64,000 nt of DNA, taken from positions 62,001-126,000 of the forward strand of contig CAZKFD010000016.1 in NCBI GenBank assembly GCA_964551995.1, written 5' to 3'. The stretch is from DATKJS01 sp964551995 (GTDB taxonomy: Bacteria > Acidobacteriota > Aminicenantia > Aminicenantales > Saccharicenantaceae). The stretch's first letter is position 1; the number at the start of each line of letters is the position of its first letter. Below are positions 42,753-51,749 of the stretch, in pieces. Under the pieces are notes generated by a model that saw only the letters and a list, made by a program, of their open reading frames with translations, had not been told where the DNA came from and searched no databases. The translations under genes and the position numbers were made by a program.

Positions 42753-43394
42753 TCAGCGGACGTCCCGGAGCGACTCGACGAGCCTGCGGGCCCTTCCGGT
42801 CAGGGCGCTCCAGTCGCCAGCCTCGACGGCCTTCCGATCCACAAGGGCCATTCCGAGGCCGACGGCCGAGGCGCCGGCCTCAATGAAGGCCCGCGCGTTT
42901 TCGAGAGTGACTCCACCCGTGGGCATCAGCCGGATCTCCGGCAGCGGGCCCTTGAGGTCCCGGAAATACTGCGGGCCGAGCGACGTCGACGGAAAGACCT
43001 TGACGATATCGGCTCCCCTGTTCCAGGCCGACACGATCTCGCCCGGCGTGAAGGCCCCCGGCGCGACGAATGTGCCACACGACCGGCAGGCGGCGATCAT
43101 TCCGGGATCCGCAATCGGGGAGACGACAAAATCGGCCCCCGCCCCTATGGCGGCCGCGGCCGTCTCCGCGTCGAGAACCGTCCCGGCGCCGACGAGGACT
43201 TCCAGGGGCCGGCTCACAGCAAGCCCGCGGATGAGGTCCAGGGCCCCGGGGACGGTCATAGTGATCTCCAGAGCCCGGACACCGCCCTCCGCGAGGGCCT
43301 CGATGACACGCAGAACACGGCTGGGGTCCGGCAGGCGGATAACGGCGATCACCTTGGTCTTCAAAATGATCTCGAGCGCCCCGTCCCGCTTCAT
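42753..43394 (-). CDS. eda: 2-dehydro-3-deoxyphosphogluconate (KDPG) aldolase
   Basis: Splits KDPG to pyruvate and glyceraldehyde 3-phosphate. The 213-residue protein has Glu43 in ALEITM and the Schiff-base Lys132 in DIVKVFPST, with GAGTVLD and a MPTGGVTLEN phosphate-binding end. It is seven bases after the sugar kinase gene, so KDG is phosphorylated and cleaved by adjacent enzymes, as in uronate or pectin breakdown. The longer upstream frame overlaps the kinase gene only. Confidence 0.92.
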   Translation of the reverse strand: MKRDGALEIILKTKVIAVIRLPDPSRVLRVIEALAEGGVRALEITMTVPGALDLIRGLAVSRPLEVLVGAGTVLDAETAAAAIGAGADFVVSPIADPGMIAACRSCGTFVAPGAFTPGEIVSAWNRGADIVKVFPSTSLGPQYFRDLKGPLPEIRLMPTGGVTLENARAFIEAGASAVGLGMALVDRKAVEAGDWSALTGRARRLVESLRDVR

Positions 43395-43401
43395 CCCCCG
43401 T

Positions 43402-44430
43402 CTACCTCCGGACCCGGCCGGACCGGTCGCCCGCCGCCAGGGCCTGGACGTCGCTGACCGTGGCCAGGTTGAAATCGCCGGGGATTGAGTGCTTGAGACA
43501 GGACGCGGCGACGGCGAACTCCAGAGCCTCCCGGTCGGAAGGCATCGCCATGAGCCCGTGGATGAGCCCGGCGGCGAAGGCGTCACCCGCCCCGATGCGG
43601 TCCACGATGCCGCGGATATCGTAGGACGGACCCACGATGAATTCCCGCCTGTTCCTCATCACGGCCGCCCAGCCGTTGTCGTCCGCGCTGCGGCTCTCGC
43701 GAAGCGTGAGGGCGATCCGGGCCAGCTTCGGGAACCTGCTCATGACCCGGGCCGTCAGCCGCTCGTACTCCTCCGGATCGAGCCGTCCCGCCCCCGGAGC
43801 CGCGGGCGCGTCCATGCCGAGCGCCTTCTGGCAATCCTCCTCGTTACCCATAAGAAGATCCGCGAATCGAGCGACTTCACGCATCACCACAGGCGTGGGC
43901 TTGCCGTAGTTCCAGAGCTTCGCCCGGTAGTTGAGGTCCACGGAGATCGTGAGCCCCGCCGCCCGCGCGGCCCGCAACCCTTCCAGGGTCAGCGCCGCAG
44001 CCGAAGCGCTCAACGCCGGAGTGACTCCCGTGACGTGGAACCAGCTGGCGCCGTCGAAGACCGCGGCCCACTCGAAGTCGCCCGGCTTCGCCTCGGCGAT
44101 CGCCGAGCCCTCCCGGTCGTAGACGACTTTCGACGGCCTCTGGCCCGCCCCGGCCTCCGCAAAATAGACCCCCAGTCGCCGGCCCCGGCGGACGATGAAG
44201 CGCGTGTCCACTCCCCGCCGCCTGAGCTCGCCCACCGCGGCCTCGCCGACGGCGTTGTCCGGAACTGCCGAAACGTAGCGAACGGGATGGCCGAAGACGG
44301 CCAGGGACACGGCAGTATTGGCTTCGGCGCCGCCGAAACAGGCCGCCAGTCCCGGAGACTGGAAGAGGACTTCCCTCCCCGGCGGAGAGAGCCGAAGCAT
44401 GATCTCCCCGAACGTCACGACGGCGGCCAT
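43402..44430 (-). CDS. kdgK: PfkB-family sugar kinase, probably 2-keto-3-deoxygluconate kinase
   Basis: A 342-residue ribokinase-family protein with TFGEIMLRLSPPG and AEANTAVSLAVFG at the N-terminus and GAGDAFAAGLIHG near residue 284 with the catalytic Asp. The KDG kinase assignment rests on this sequence class and on the adjacent aldolase. The ATG at 44430 has GGAGAAGG before it. A DUF4861 protein, often found with pectin or rhamnogalacturonan use, is encoded near by. Confidence 0.87.
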   Translation of the reverse strand: MAAVVTFGEIMLRLSPPGREVLFQSPGLAACFGGAEANTAVSLAVFGHPVRYVSAVPDNAVGEAAVGELRRRGVDTRFIVRRGRRLGVYFAEAGAGQRPSKVVYDREGSAIAEAKPGDFEWAAVFDGASWFHVTGVTPALSASAAALTLEGLRAARAAGLTISVDLNYRAKLWNYGKPTPVVMREVARFADLLMGNEEDCQKALGMDAPAAPGAGRLDPEEYERLTARVMSRFPKLARIALTLRESRSADDNGWAAVMRNRREFIVGPSYDIRGIVDRIGAGDAFAAGLIHGLMAMPSDREALEFAVAASCLKHSIPGDFNLATVSDVQALAAGDRSGRVRR

Positions 44431-44512
44431 GCCTTCTCCTCCCCCTGTTCCATACCACAGGAGCGGGACACGAATCAATCGGCGGCGCGCCCTCCGCTCC
44501 GGCTCGGGGCCG

Positions 44513-45484
44513 CTAGAGCTCGAGGCGGACGCCGAGACCCCGTTCGACGGCTTCCCGGTAAACGAGCGGCGCCGTGGCCATGTCGTCGAGCGCCAGCCCG
44601 AGGTTGCAGGCGATCGTCCGCTCGCGCGCCGACTCCCGGCCCGGCTTCCGGCCGGAGACGAGCTCGGCCAATTCAGCGTAGACCGGCGGCACGTTCCGGA
44701 AATAGCCCTGAGTCTTGGTGAATTCGAACTGGGCGATATCGTCCGTACAGAACTTGTCAGCTTCCCGGAGCGCTTCGCGGCTCCAATAGGAATCGTAGTC
44801 CACGAGCGATGCGAACGCCCCCGCCTCGAGCCAGCCCGCCTGGATGGTCGCATGGGGCACCTTCAGGATGGGACCGGCCGTCACGACGATGTCCGCGCCG
44901 CGAACCGCAGCTTCGGCCGTACCGACGGCTTCCACGGAGAGGCCGAAACGCTCCCCGATCTCCTTTTCGAAGGCCCCGAGGGATGCGGCGTTGACGTCGA
45001 ACGCCTTCACTTTCTCGACGGCAAAGACCGTGCGCAGGGCCTCCACGTTGCTCCTGCTCTGGACGCCGCACCCGAGGACGCCGACGACCGAAGAGTCTGC
45101 GCGGGCCAGGAACTTGGCGGCCACGGCCGTGGCCGCTCCGGTCCTTTTGGCCGTGATCCAGGTGCCGTCCATGACCGCCGTCGGCAGCCCCGTCTCGACG
45201 TCGTTGAGAACGATGAGGCCGCTGATGTAGGGCAGGCCGCGCGCGGCGTTCGCGGGAAACCCGCCGACCCACTTGACCCCGGCGGCGCGAAGCGCCGGGA
45301 TATAGGCGGGCATGGCATGGATGAAGGCGTCGGCGGCGGGATGAATTCCGGGCTTGGGGGGCATCTCGACGCGCCCGGCGGCTTTTTCCAGGAACATCGT
45401 TTCCAGCGCGGAAATGACCTCCTTCATGTCGGGGCCGGCGGCGGCAACGTCGGCGCCCGAGAGATAAAGAAGATTCGGGGACAT
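44513..45484 (-). CDS. Ornithine cyclodeaminase/mu-crystallin family protein
   Basis: A 323-residue NAD(P)-dependent enzyme with the family core VGVLGCGVQSRSNVEALR (Rossmann GxGxxS) and MPPKPGIHP near the N-terminus. Members include ornithine cyclodeaminase, alanine dehydrogenase and N-substituted amino acid dehydrogenases; the reaction here is not resolvable. Start at 45484, chosen from homology and a GGAAG site; an ATG at 45562 is poorer. It lies 82 bases upstream of kdgK, in the same direction. Confidence 0.82.
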   Translation of the reverse strand: MSPNLLYLSGADVAAAGPDMKEVISALETMFLEKAAGRVEMPPKPGIHPAADAFIHAMPAYIPALRAAGVKWVGGFPANAARGLPYISGLIVLNDVETGLPTAVMDGTWITAKRTGAATAVAAKFLARADSSVVGVLGCGVQSRSNVEALRTVFAVEKVKAFDVNAASLGAFEKEIGERFGLSVEAVGTAEAAVRGADIVVTAGPILKVPHATIQAGWLEAGAFASLVDYDSYWSREALREADKFCTDDIAQFEFTKTQGYFRNVPPVYAELAELVSGRKPGRESARERTIACNLGLALDDMATAPLVYREAVERGLGVRLEL

Positions 45485-45675
45485 GGGCACTTCCAGACCA
45501 TTCCGGTCGGAAGCCATTGTAGCCCATGTGCCCGCCATTGTCCCGCTGAAAAGGCGGCGCAACCATCCGCCCTTCTCCGGCGGCCGTTTCCCGGCCTTTT
45601 GAAAACCCGGCCTTATGCCCCGGCCGGATTTGGGTTACAATAGGCCGCGGCGCCCGTCGAGAAAGGAGGCCAAGC

Positions 45676-46884
45676 ATGTTCCGAGCATCTCGCATTCCCA
45701 GGCTACTGCTTTTCGTCGCGGTCCTGTCCGTTCTCACGGCCGCATGGTCATGGGCCCAGGCGCAGGGCCCGACGGCCCTCGGATTCAAGAAGCATTTCGT
45801 CATCGAGATCCGGAATCCGGGACCCCGGCCTCTCGAGAGCTATCCCGTCGTCCTCAAGGCAGACGAGATCCGGGCGGCGTTCCCCGACTTCAATTCCTAC
45901 GACTACGCGATTTTCGACGAATCGGGCGGGGGATACCGCTTCGTGCCTTCCCAGACCGACGACTTCAACGGAGACCGCGTCCATGACGAGATCGTCCTCG
46001 TGAGGACGCTTCTCCCCGGGTCGGTCGTCCGTCTTTCGTGTTATTACGCGCCCCAGGGGAGCTTCCAGCTGCTGATGTCCACGCCGAGGGCCTCCGCCCG
46101 TCTCGCCGGCAAACCCGAGGATCCCTTTCTGGCCTGGGAATCCAACCTCGCCGGCTTCAAGTTCGTCGACGGCAGAATCGAGGTTTACGGCAAGCTCTAC
46201 GCCGGCCTCGTCCTCAACAAGCTCCACCCCGACGACACGGCCCTCCAGGAATGGGGAATGAACGTCCTCGGCGCCGGACCCTCATCGGGGCTCGGAGGGC
46301 TCAGCCTCTGGGAGGGGAAGGAGCGCGTCCGCTTGCTGAACCCCGGAGGGAAAGGGGACATCCGCATCCGGCCGAAGGTCCTCGCGGCCGGCCCCCTCCG
46401 CGCTCTGGCCAAGGTCGAGTATACCGGCATCCGGCTGGGCGGCGTGTCGTACGAGGTGGCCCTGTTCGTCTCCGCCTTCGCCGACAACCCCTATTCGCGC
46501 CAGGACGTCGTCGTGACCCGCAGGCCGGCCGGGCCCGTCGTGTTCAGCGCCGACATCGATAAGCTCGGGAACGAGGCTGTGACGTTCGACAGCGCCAAGG
46601 GCTTTCTGGTCTCATGGGGACGGAGCCCCGGCCGGGCCGGCGAGGCCGGGCTCGCGGCGTTTTTCGCCCCTGCGGACTTCGACGGCCTCGACCAGAACGG
46701 GCCCGACAGGTCCATCCGCCTCAGGGCCCGTCCGGGCGCGAAACAAACATACTGGACGATGGGGGGCTGGGAGAGGGGGATCGTGAGCGTTCGGGCCCCC
46801 GCGGACAAGGAGTGGGCTCGTGCGGCGGCCGACCTGGCGCTCACCTTCATGACCAAAGTCGAAGTCCATTACAGGCCGTCCTGA
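45676..46884 (+). CDS. Secreted DUF4861 protein
   Basis: A 402-residue exported protein with a signal peptide (cut near AQA-QG). The body is a beta-rich DUF4861 fold, with blocks such as YDYAIFDESG, AWESNLAGFKFVDGRIEVYGKL, GMNVLGAGPSSGLGGLSL and TYWTMGGWERG. Relatives sit in polysaccharide utilisation loci, especially for pectin-type sugars, with no proven activity. That fits the adjacent KDG kinase and KDPG aldolase. A good GAAAGGAGG precedes the start, and a weak -10 TACAAT at 45636-45641 could be its promoter. Confidence 0.75.
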   Translation: MFRASRIPRLLLFVAVLSVLTAAWSWAQAQGPTALGFKKHFVIEIRNPGPRPLESYPVVLKADEIRAAFPDFNSYDYAIFDESGGGYRFVPSQTDDFNGDRVHDEIVLVRTLLPGSVVRLSCYYAPQGSFQLLMSTPRASARLAGKPEDPFLAWESNLAGFKFVDGRIEVYGKLYAGLVLNKLHPDDTALQEWGMNVLGAGPSSGLGGLSLWEGKERVRLLNPGGKGDIRIRPKVLAAGPLRALAKVEYTGIRLGGVSYEVALFVSAFADNPYSRQDVVVTRRPAGPVVFSADIDKLGNEAVTFDSAKGFLVSWGRSPGRAGEAGLAAFFAPADFDGLDQNGPDRSIRLRARPGAKQTYWTMGGWERGIVSVRAPADKEWARAAADLALTFMTKVEVHYRPS

Positions 46885-46897
46885 TCGATTTGGCATC

Positions 46898-46932
46898 GCA
46901 GGCGGCGTCCGTTCGTGGGCCGGCTGCTTTTT
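46898..46932 (+). terminator. Terminator-like hairpin after the DUF4861 gene
   Basis: Arms GCAGGCGGC (46898-46906) and GCCGGCTGC (46919-46927) pair with one mismatch around a 12-base loop, followed by five T residues. The T run overlaps the next promoter's -35 box. Confidence 0.55.
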
Positions 46933-46960
46933 GACACGGCCCGAGCTCTGGTGTTATAAA
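46931..46960 (+). promoter_or_regulatory. Promoter of the dapA-like operon
   Basis: TTGACA (46931-46936) with TATAAA (46955-46960), spacer 18 bases; leader of about 75 bases with an AAAGGAG-type site close to 47030-47036. Confidence 0.65.
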
Positions 46961-47043
46961 GGCAGTCGATCATCGGGCCCCGGACGAAAGGAGCGGACCC
47001 CCGCAGCCGCGGGATTCAGGGGCGGTGGAAAAGGAGAACGGCC

Positions 47044-47922
47044 ATGCTGCAAGGAGCCTTCACGCTGCTCATGACGCCCTTCAACGGGGACCTGTCCCTC
47101 GACGAAGGGGGCCTGAGAGCACTGGTGCGCGGCCAGGTGCAGAGCGGCATCCACGGCATCGCGCCTCTCGGCGTGACGGGCGAAAGCCCGGCCATGACCG
47201 ATGACGAGATCGCGCGCCTCGTCCGCATCACCGTTGAGGAGGCCGGAGGAAAATGCAAGGTTGCGCCCGACACGTGCTCCTGCAATCTCGAGCAGACGAT
47301 CGCCCGGGCCGCCCTCTACGCCGATCTGGGCTGCGATTACGCCGTCGTCTTCGCGCCCTTCCTGGTCAAGCCGACGCAGGAAGGAGTCCTCGATTTTTAC
47401 CAGAGGGTAGCCGACACCTCGCGGATCCCCGTGATCATCCACAACGCGCCAGACAGGGTCGGCGTCAACGTCGACCCCAAGACCTACGCCAAGCTCATCG
47501 GCCACGGGAACATCATCGGGGCCAAGGACGGCAACATGCAGATGGACCATCTGGCCAAAGTCCTGTACCTGGCCCGCGGGACCTCCTTCGCCGTTCTGAC
47601 GGGAAAGGACACGACCTGCTACCCGCTGATGTCCTTCGGGGGCAGCGGCGTCTTCACGGTCGCCGGGAACATCATCCCCGGGGTCATGCGGGACATCGTC
47701 GACTTCGCCCTGCGCGGGGAAACGGCCGAGGCCCGGGACCTCCATCTCCGTAACTACGAGCTCTTCGAGGCGCTGCGGTTCGAAACCAATCCCATGGCCG
47801 TCAAGGAAGCGCTGGCCTTGATGGGCCTGCCGGGCGGCCCCCTGCGGCCGCCGCTGACGCGGCTCAGCGAGAAGAACCGCGACATCCTCAAGAAGCTGCT
47901 CGAGGAGCGGCACCTCATTTGA
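47044..47922 (+). CDS. DapA-family lyase with altered proton relay
   Basis: A 292-residue class I aldolase of the dihydrodipicolinate synthase family, start and length exactly parallel to E. coli DapA. Lys161 (Schiff base), Arg138 and Thr45 are kept, but the proton-relay positions differ: Val44 in place of Thr, Leu107 in place of Tyr, His133 in place of Tyr (HNAPDRVG where YNVPSRTG is usual). The family also holds neuraminate lyase, KDG and hydroxyproline aldolases. Its place at the head of thrB-dapH-dapE-like genes favours lysine synthesis, but the relay changes leave that open. AAAAGGAG before the ATG. Confidence 0.85.
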   Translation: MLQGAFTLLMTPFNGDLSLDEGGLRALVRGQVQSGIHGIAPLGVTGESPAMTDDEIARLVRITVEEAGGKCKVAPDTCSCNLEQTIARAALYADLGCDYAVVFAPFLVKPTQEGVLDFYQRVADTSRIPVIIHNAPDRVGVNVDPKTYAKLIGHGNIIGAKDGNMQMDHLAKVLYLARGTSFAVLTGKDTTCYPLMSFGGSGVFTVAGNIIPGVMRDIVDFALRGETAEARDLHLRNYELFEALRFETNPMAVKEALALMGLPGGPLRPPLTRLSEKNRDILKKLLEERHLI

Positions 47923-48848
47923 AAACGGAAATCATCCTCCGCTCGCCGGCCACGATCGCCAACTTCGGTCCGGGCTTCGATACTTTTGCCGTCGCCCTGG
48001 CAAGTCCGTTCGACCTGATCAGGGTCCGCCGGCTGGATCTCGGCGCGGAGATCCGCATCCGCGTCACGGACGGCCGTTTCAGCCTGCCGACGCAGCCCGA
48101 GGACAACACGGCCGGCCTCGCCGCCATCCACTTTTTCAGGCGCACGGGCGCCGCGGGAGGCGCCGAGATCGAGATCATCAAGCGCATGCCGACCGGCGCG
48201 GGCCTCGGCTCCTCGGCCGCGTCGGCCGTGGCGGCGGTTCACGGGCTGAACGAGATCTATCAAACGCGTCTCGCGCCGGAAGAGATCGTCGGCTTGGCCA
48301 GCCTGGGCGAGGCCGCCTCCGGAGGCACGCCCCACGCAGACAACGTCGCAGCCTGCGGCCTCGGCGGATTCGTGTTCGTCGCCAGCCACCAGCCGCTGCG
48401 AGTGGAGAAGATCGCCGTGCCGCCGCTGCCGATCGTGGTCCGGGTCCGGCCCAAGTCCCAAACCACGACCCGGGGCCTGATTCCCGGCCAGTTCCCCCTT
48501 TCCCAGGTGAAGGACCAGATGGCCGGGTGCGCTGCGCTCATCCACGCCCTGCACTCCGGCGACGCGAGAAAGATCGGCGATGCGGTCAACCGGGACCACA
48601 TTTCGGAGCCCGTCCGCTCGCGGTCCATTCCCGGGTACGAGGAGCTCAAGCGGAGGGCCCTCGACGCTGGGGCCTGCGGCTTCAACATCAGCGGCGGCGG
48701 GTCATCGGTCTTCGCCATCTGCGCCCCGGAGACAGCGGAAGCCGTGGCCGCGGTCATGCGGGATTTCCGCCGCGCCGATGAGCCCGAGCCCGAGGTCATC
48801 GTTACGCAATCATCCAACCAGGGGGTCAGGGAGACCTATGAACTCTAA
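47919..48848 (+). CDS. thrB: Homoserine kinase
   Basis: GHMP kinase that phosphorylates L-homoserine on the way to threonine. The 309-residue protein has SPATIANFGPGFD at the N-terminus, the ATP-binding PTGAGLGSSAASAVAAVHGLN and a C-terminal GACGFNISGGGSSVFAI block. TTG start overlaps the preceding stop by four bases (TTGA) with GAGGAG upstream. Lysine and threonine synthesis share aspartate semialdehyde, so it may be paired with the dap genes for balanced output. Confidence 0.93.
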   Translation: MKTEIILRSPATIANFGPGFDTFAVALASPFDLIRVRRLDLGAEIRIRVTDGRFSLPTQPEDNTAGLAAIHFFRRTGAAGGAEIEIIKRMPTGAGLGSSAASAVAAVHGLNEIYQTRLAPEEIVGLASLGEAASGGTPHADNVAACGLGGFVFVASHQPLRVEKIAVPPLPIVVRVRPKSQTTTRGLIPGQFPLSQVKDQMAGCAALIHALHSGDARKIGDAVNRDHISEPVRSRSIPGYEELKRRALDAGACGFNISGGGSSVFAICAPETAEAVAAVMRDFRRADEPEPEVIVTQSSNQGVRETYEL

Positions 48849-49551
48849 GCAGATCGCCGCGCTCATCGCCGGCTCGCGCAAGACGACGCCGGCTCTCGTT
48901 TTCCTCCAAGGGTGCCTCACGCCCCGCGATTTCCGGGGCGCCGGGTTCGAATGGTTCGGCGGCGGGGACTTCTGGGTGCTCATCGGCGACGACGGTCTGA
49001 TCGAGCCGTGGCTCACGAGGCACCGCGCGGAGATCTCGCGCTGTCATGTCGAAATCACCGGCCGGTATTCGGCGCTGCCCCTGATCGACCTCCGGACGGT
49101 CGAGGCCCGCGTCGAACCCGGGGCCGTCATCCGCCGGGGCGCGCGGATCGGCCGGGACTGCGTCATCATGATGGGCGCGGTCATCAACATCGGAGCCGAG
49201 ATCGGGCCGCGGACGATGATCGACATGAACGCCGTCATCGGGGCACGGGCCATCGTCGGCCGGAACTGCCATATCGGGGCGGGGGCGGTGCTCGCGGGCA
49301 TCCTCGAGCCCCCGAGCGCGCAGCCGGTCGTCGTCGGCGACGGCGTCCTCGTCGGCGCCAACGCCGTGGTCCTCGAGGGCGTGCGGGTCGGACGCGGCAG
49401 TGTCGTCGCCGCCGGGGCCGTGGTGACGAAGAACGTCCCGCCGGGTGTGGTCGCCGCCGGCGTCCCCGCCGTCGTCGTCAAGAAGGTGAAGGACATCGCC
49501 TCGCCGAGCAAGATCGCGATTGTCCCGGGTCTCCGGGGACACCGCCGGTAG
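48838..49551 (+). CDS. dapH: Tetrahydrodipicolinate N-acetyltransferase
   Basis: Left-handed beta-helix acetyltransferase of 237 residues. The hexapeptide-repeat region (about 100-210, repeats such as VIMMGAVINIGAEIG and TMIDMNAVIGARAIVGRNCHIGAGAVLAG) fits the DapH subgroup, whose length is 230-240. It acetylates tetrahydrodipicolinate, so the M20 enzyme behind it should be a deacetylase. The ATG at 48838 lies within the thrB end, overlapping by 11 bases. Confidence 0.9.
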   Translation: MNSKQIAALIAGSRKTTPALVFLQGCLTPRDFRGAGFEWFGGGDFWVLIGDDGLIEPWLTRHRAEISRCHVEITGRYSALPLIDLRTVEARVEPGAVIRRGARIGRDCVIMMGAVINIGAEIGPRTMIDMNAVIGARAIVGRNCHIGAGAVLAGILEPPSAQPVVVGDGVLVGANAVVLEGVRVGRGSVVAAGAVVTKNVPPGVVAAGVPAVVVKKVKDIASPSKIAIVPGLRGHRR

Positions 49552-49601
49552 AGGCCGGAGAGGACGCCGGTTCCGCCCCGGCGCGGGAACAGAGGCACTC
49601 C

Positions 49602-50597
49602 ATGGACTTGTTCGAGCTCGCGAAATCGCTCATCGACATCCCGTCCGTCACGGGAAGCGAGGGGCCCCTGGCCGACTTTCTCGTCAGCCTCCTGGTCCGG
49701 GAATCGTTCCGCGTCCGGACCCAGGACGTCGCCCCGGGCCGGCGGAACGTCCTCGCCACGCTGGGCGAGCCGCCGGACGTCGTCCTCTGCACGCATCTCG
49801 ACACCGTGCCGCCCTGGTTCGGCGCCTCGGAAGACATGGAATACGTTTTCGGCCGCGGTGCGTGCGATGCCAAGGGCATCATGGCGGCGATGATCACGGC
49901 CGCAGCGGGCCTGCGCGACTCGGGGCTGAAAAGGGCCGGGCTCCTCTTCGTCGTCGGCGAGGAGACCGACAGCATCGGGGCGCAAAAGGCGAACGACCTG
50001 GCGCCGGGCTCCCGCTTCATCATCGTCGGGGAGCCGACGCGGAACAAGCTCGCCGCCGCCCACAAATCGGTCCTGACGCTGACGCTCGCGGCCTCCGGCC
50101 GATCGGGTCACTCCGCCTATCCGGAGACCGGGGAATCCGCCGTGGTCAAGCTTCTCGACGTCCTCGACGACATCCGCCGGCTGGATTTCGGAGACGATCC
50201 CGTGCTCGGCCCGACGATCGTGAACATCGGCCGGATCGAGGGCGGGGCCGGGCCGAACGTCATCCCCGGCTCGGCTTCCGCCGTCCTCTCCTTCCGCTCG
50301 GGCGCCTCGCCGGACATCGTCCTCTCCAGGGTCGCGGCCGCGGCGGCGGGGCGCGTCGCGATCGCCGTAACGGCCAAGTCCGAGCCCCAGGTCCTGTTCA
50401 CCGTGCCCGGCTTCGAACAGGACGTCATGCCTTTCGGGACCGATATCCCCCACCTCAAGACGTTCGGCCGGCCGCTTCTCCTCGGGCCGGGATCGGTCCT
50501 CGACGCCCACACGGAGAACGAGAAAGTGGAAAAACGGCAGCTCCGGGACGCCGTCGTCATGTATCAATCGCTCGTCCGGAAGCTGCTCGAGGTGTGA
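49602..50597 (+). CDS. M20-family amidohydrolase, probable N-acetyl-diaminopimelate deacetylase
   Basis: A 331-residue di-zinc hydrolase. Metal ligands and catalytic residues are His65 and Asp67 (THLDTVPP), Asp89 (GRGACDAKG), Glu120-Glu121 (VGEETDS), Glu144, and a C-terminal His in DAHTENE. In an operon with DapH the substrate is probably N-acetyl-diaminopimelate; in the succinyl branch the same fold is DapE. ATG 49602 is preceded by a GAACAGAGG site; frame upstream belongs to another gene's shadow. Gap to dapH is 50 bases. Confidence 0.82.
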   Translation: MDLFELAKSLIDIPSVTGSEGPLADFLVSLLVRESFRVRTQDVAPGRRNVLATLGEPPDVVLCTHLDTVPPWFGASEDMEYVFGRGACDAKGIMAAMITAAAGLRDSGLKRAGLLFVVGEETDSIGAQKANDLAPGSRFIIVGEPTRNKLAAAHKSVLTLTLAASGRSGHSAYPETGESAVVKLLDVLDDIRRLDFGDDPVLGPTIVNIGRIEGGAGPNVIPGSASAVLSFRSGASPDIVLSRVAAAAAGRVAIAVTAKSEPQVLFTVPGFEQDVMPFGTDIPHLKTFGRPLLLGPGSVLDAHTENEKVEKRQLRDAVVMYQSLVRKLLEV

Positions 50598-50601
50598 TAC
50601 G

Positions 50602-51738
50602 ATGTCAGAGATCCTGAGCCCGCGCATGCGGGACATGGAGAAAACGCTGATCCGCCGCGTCAACGACCTCGCCGACGCGTCCTGCATCAACCTGGGCCTG
50701 GGCGAACTTGTCTTTTCCGCGCCGAAAGCCGTCCTCGATCATGTCCGCGAAAACCTGGGATCGTGGTGGCTCGGCTACTCGCCGAACGAGGGCCTGCCCG
50801 AGCTCCGCGAACTCATCGCCTCCCGCGCGGGATATCCTTTCTCGCCCGACCAGGTCTGCATTACGCTGGGCGCCGAGGAGGCGCTTCTCGACGTCCTTAT
50901 GGCCGTCGCCGGCGACGGGGACGAGGTCCTCGTTCCCGACCCGGGCTTCCCGGCCTACCCGTCGCTCGTCCGCCTCGCGGGGGGAACGCCCGTTCCCTAT
51001 CCCCTGCTTCCCGGCCGCGGTTTCCGCCTCCGGGCCGGGGATATCCTCGAGCGCATCACGCCGAGGACCAAGGCGGTCATCCTCAACAGTCCGAACAACC
51101 CGACGGGGGCGGTCGATTCCGGCCAGGAGCTCGAGACGCTGGCCGCGGGACTGAGGCCGCTCCCCGTGCTGGCGGTCTCCGACGAAGTGTACGCGGACAT
51201 TGTCTTCGAGGGGCCGGCCGCATCGATCGCGCCGTTTCTCGAACGCTGCGTCACGGTCAACAGCCTGTCCAAGAGCTTCGCCATGACCGGCTGGCGGATC
51301 GGCTGGTGCGCCGCCCCGCCGGACGTGGCCAAGGCGGTGAGAACTTTTCACCAGCTGGCCGTTATGTGCGCCCCGGCGCTGTCGCAGCGCGCTGCGATTC
51401 ATGCCCTTCGCGGCTTCGCCGACGAAGAGCGGGCGCGAAACCTGACCGAGCTCGGGAAGAGGCGCGACATCGCCATGGCCTGCGTCGACCGGTTCCTCGG
51501 CCTTCCGTATGCCCGACCGGCCGGGACGTTCTACCTCTTTCTGGATATCTCGTCGAGGATCCCGAAGGGCGCCGACTCGCTCGCCGTGGCCCTGGAGATC
51601 CTGAAGAAAGAAAAGGTCGTCACCATTCCGGGCCGCGCCTTCGGGCGGAACGGTGAGGGATATCTGAGGATTTCTTTCGCGCCGAGGCCCGAGGTGATCG
51701 AGGAAGGGATCCGGCGCCTCGGCCGGTTCTTTTCGTGA
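50602..51738 (+). CDS. Class I/II aminotransferase, probable diaminopimelate-pathway aminotransferase
   Basis: A 378-residue PLP aminotransferase of fold type I with NSPNNPTGAV, SDEVYADIVFEG and the Schiff-base Lys near residue 224 in SLSKSFAMTGWRIGW. Substrate is not certain, but its position 4 bases after the M20 gene suits the aminotransferase step between acetyltransferase and deacetylase in the DAP branch (PatA/DapC role). Last gene of the operon. It converges on the TPR gene with an 11-base gap. Confidence 0.83.
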   Translation: MSEILSPRMRDMEKTLIRRVNDLADASCINLGLGELVFSAPKAVLDHVRENLGSWWLGYSPNEGLPELRELIASRAGYPFSPDQVCITLGAEEALLDVLMAVAGDGDEVLVPDPGFPAYPSLVRLAGGTPVPYPLLPGRGFRLRAGDILERITPRTKAVILNSPNNPTGAVDSGQELETLAAGLRPLPVLAVSDEVYADIVFEGPAASIAPFLERCVTVNSLSKSFAMTGWRIGWCAAPPDVAKAVRTFHQLAVMCAPALSQRAAIHALRGFADEERARNLTELGKRRDIAMACVDRFLGLPYARPAGTFYLFLDISSRIPKGADSLAVALEILKKEKVVTIPGRAFGRNGEGYLRISFAPRPEVIEEGIRRLGRFFS

Positions 51739-51749
51739 GCGCGGGCCGT

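Noticed and set aside
48580..49551. Earlier start for dapH at 48580
   Set aside because: The upstream part overlaps thrB over 260 bases and has no homology; the ATG at 48838 gives the family length.
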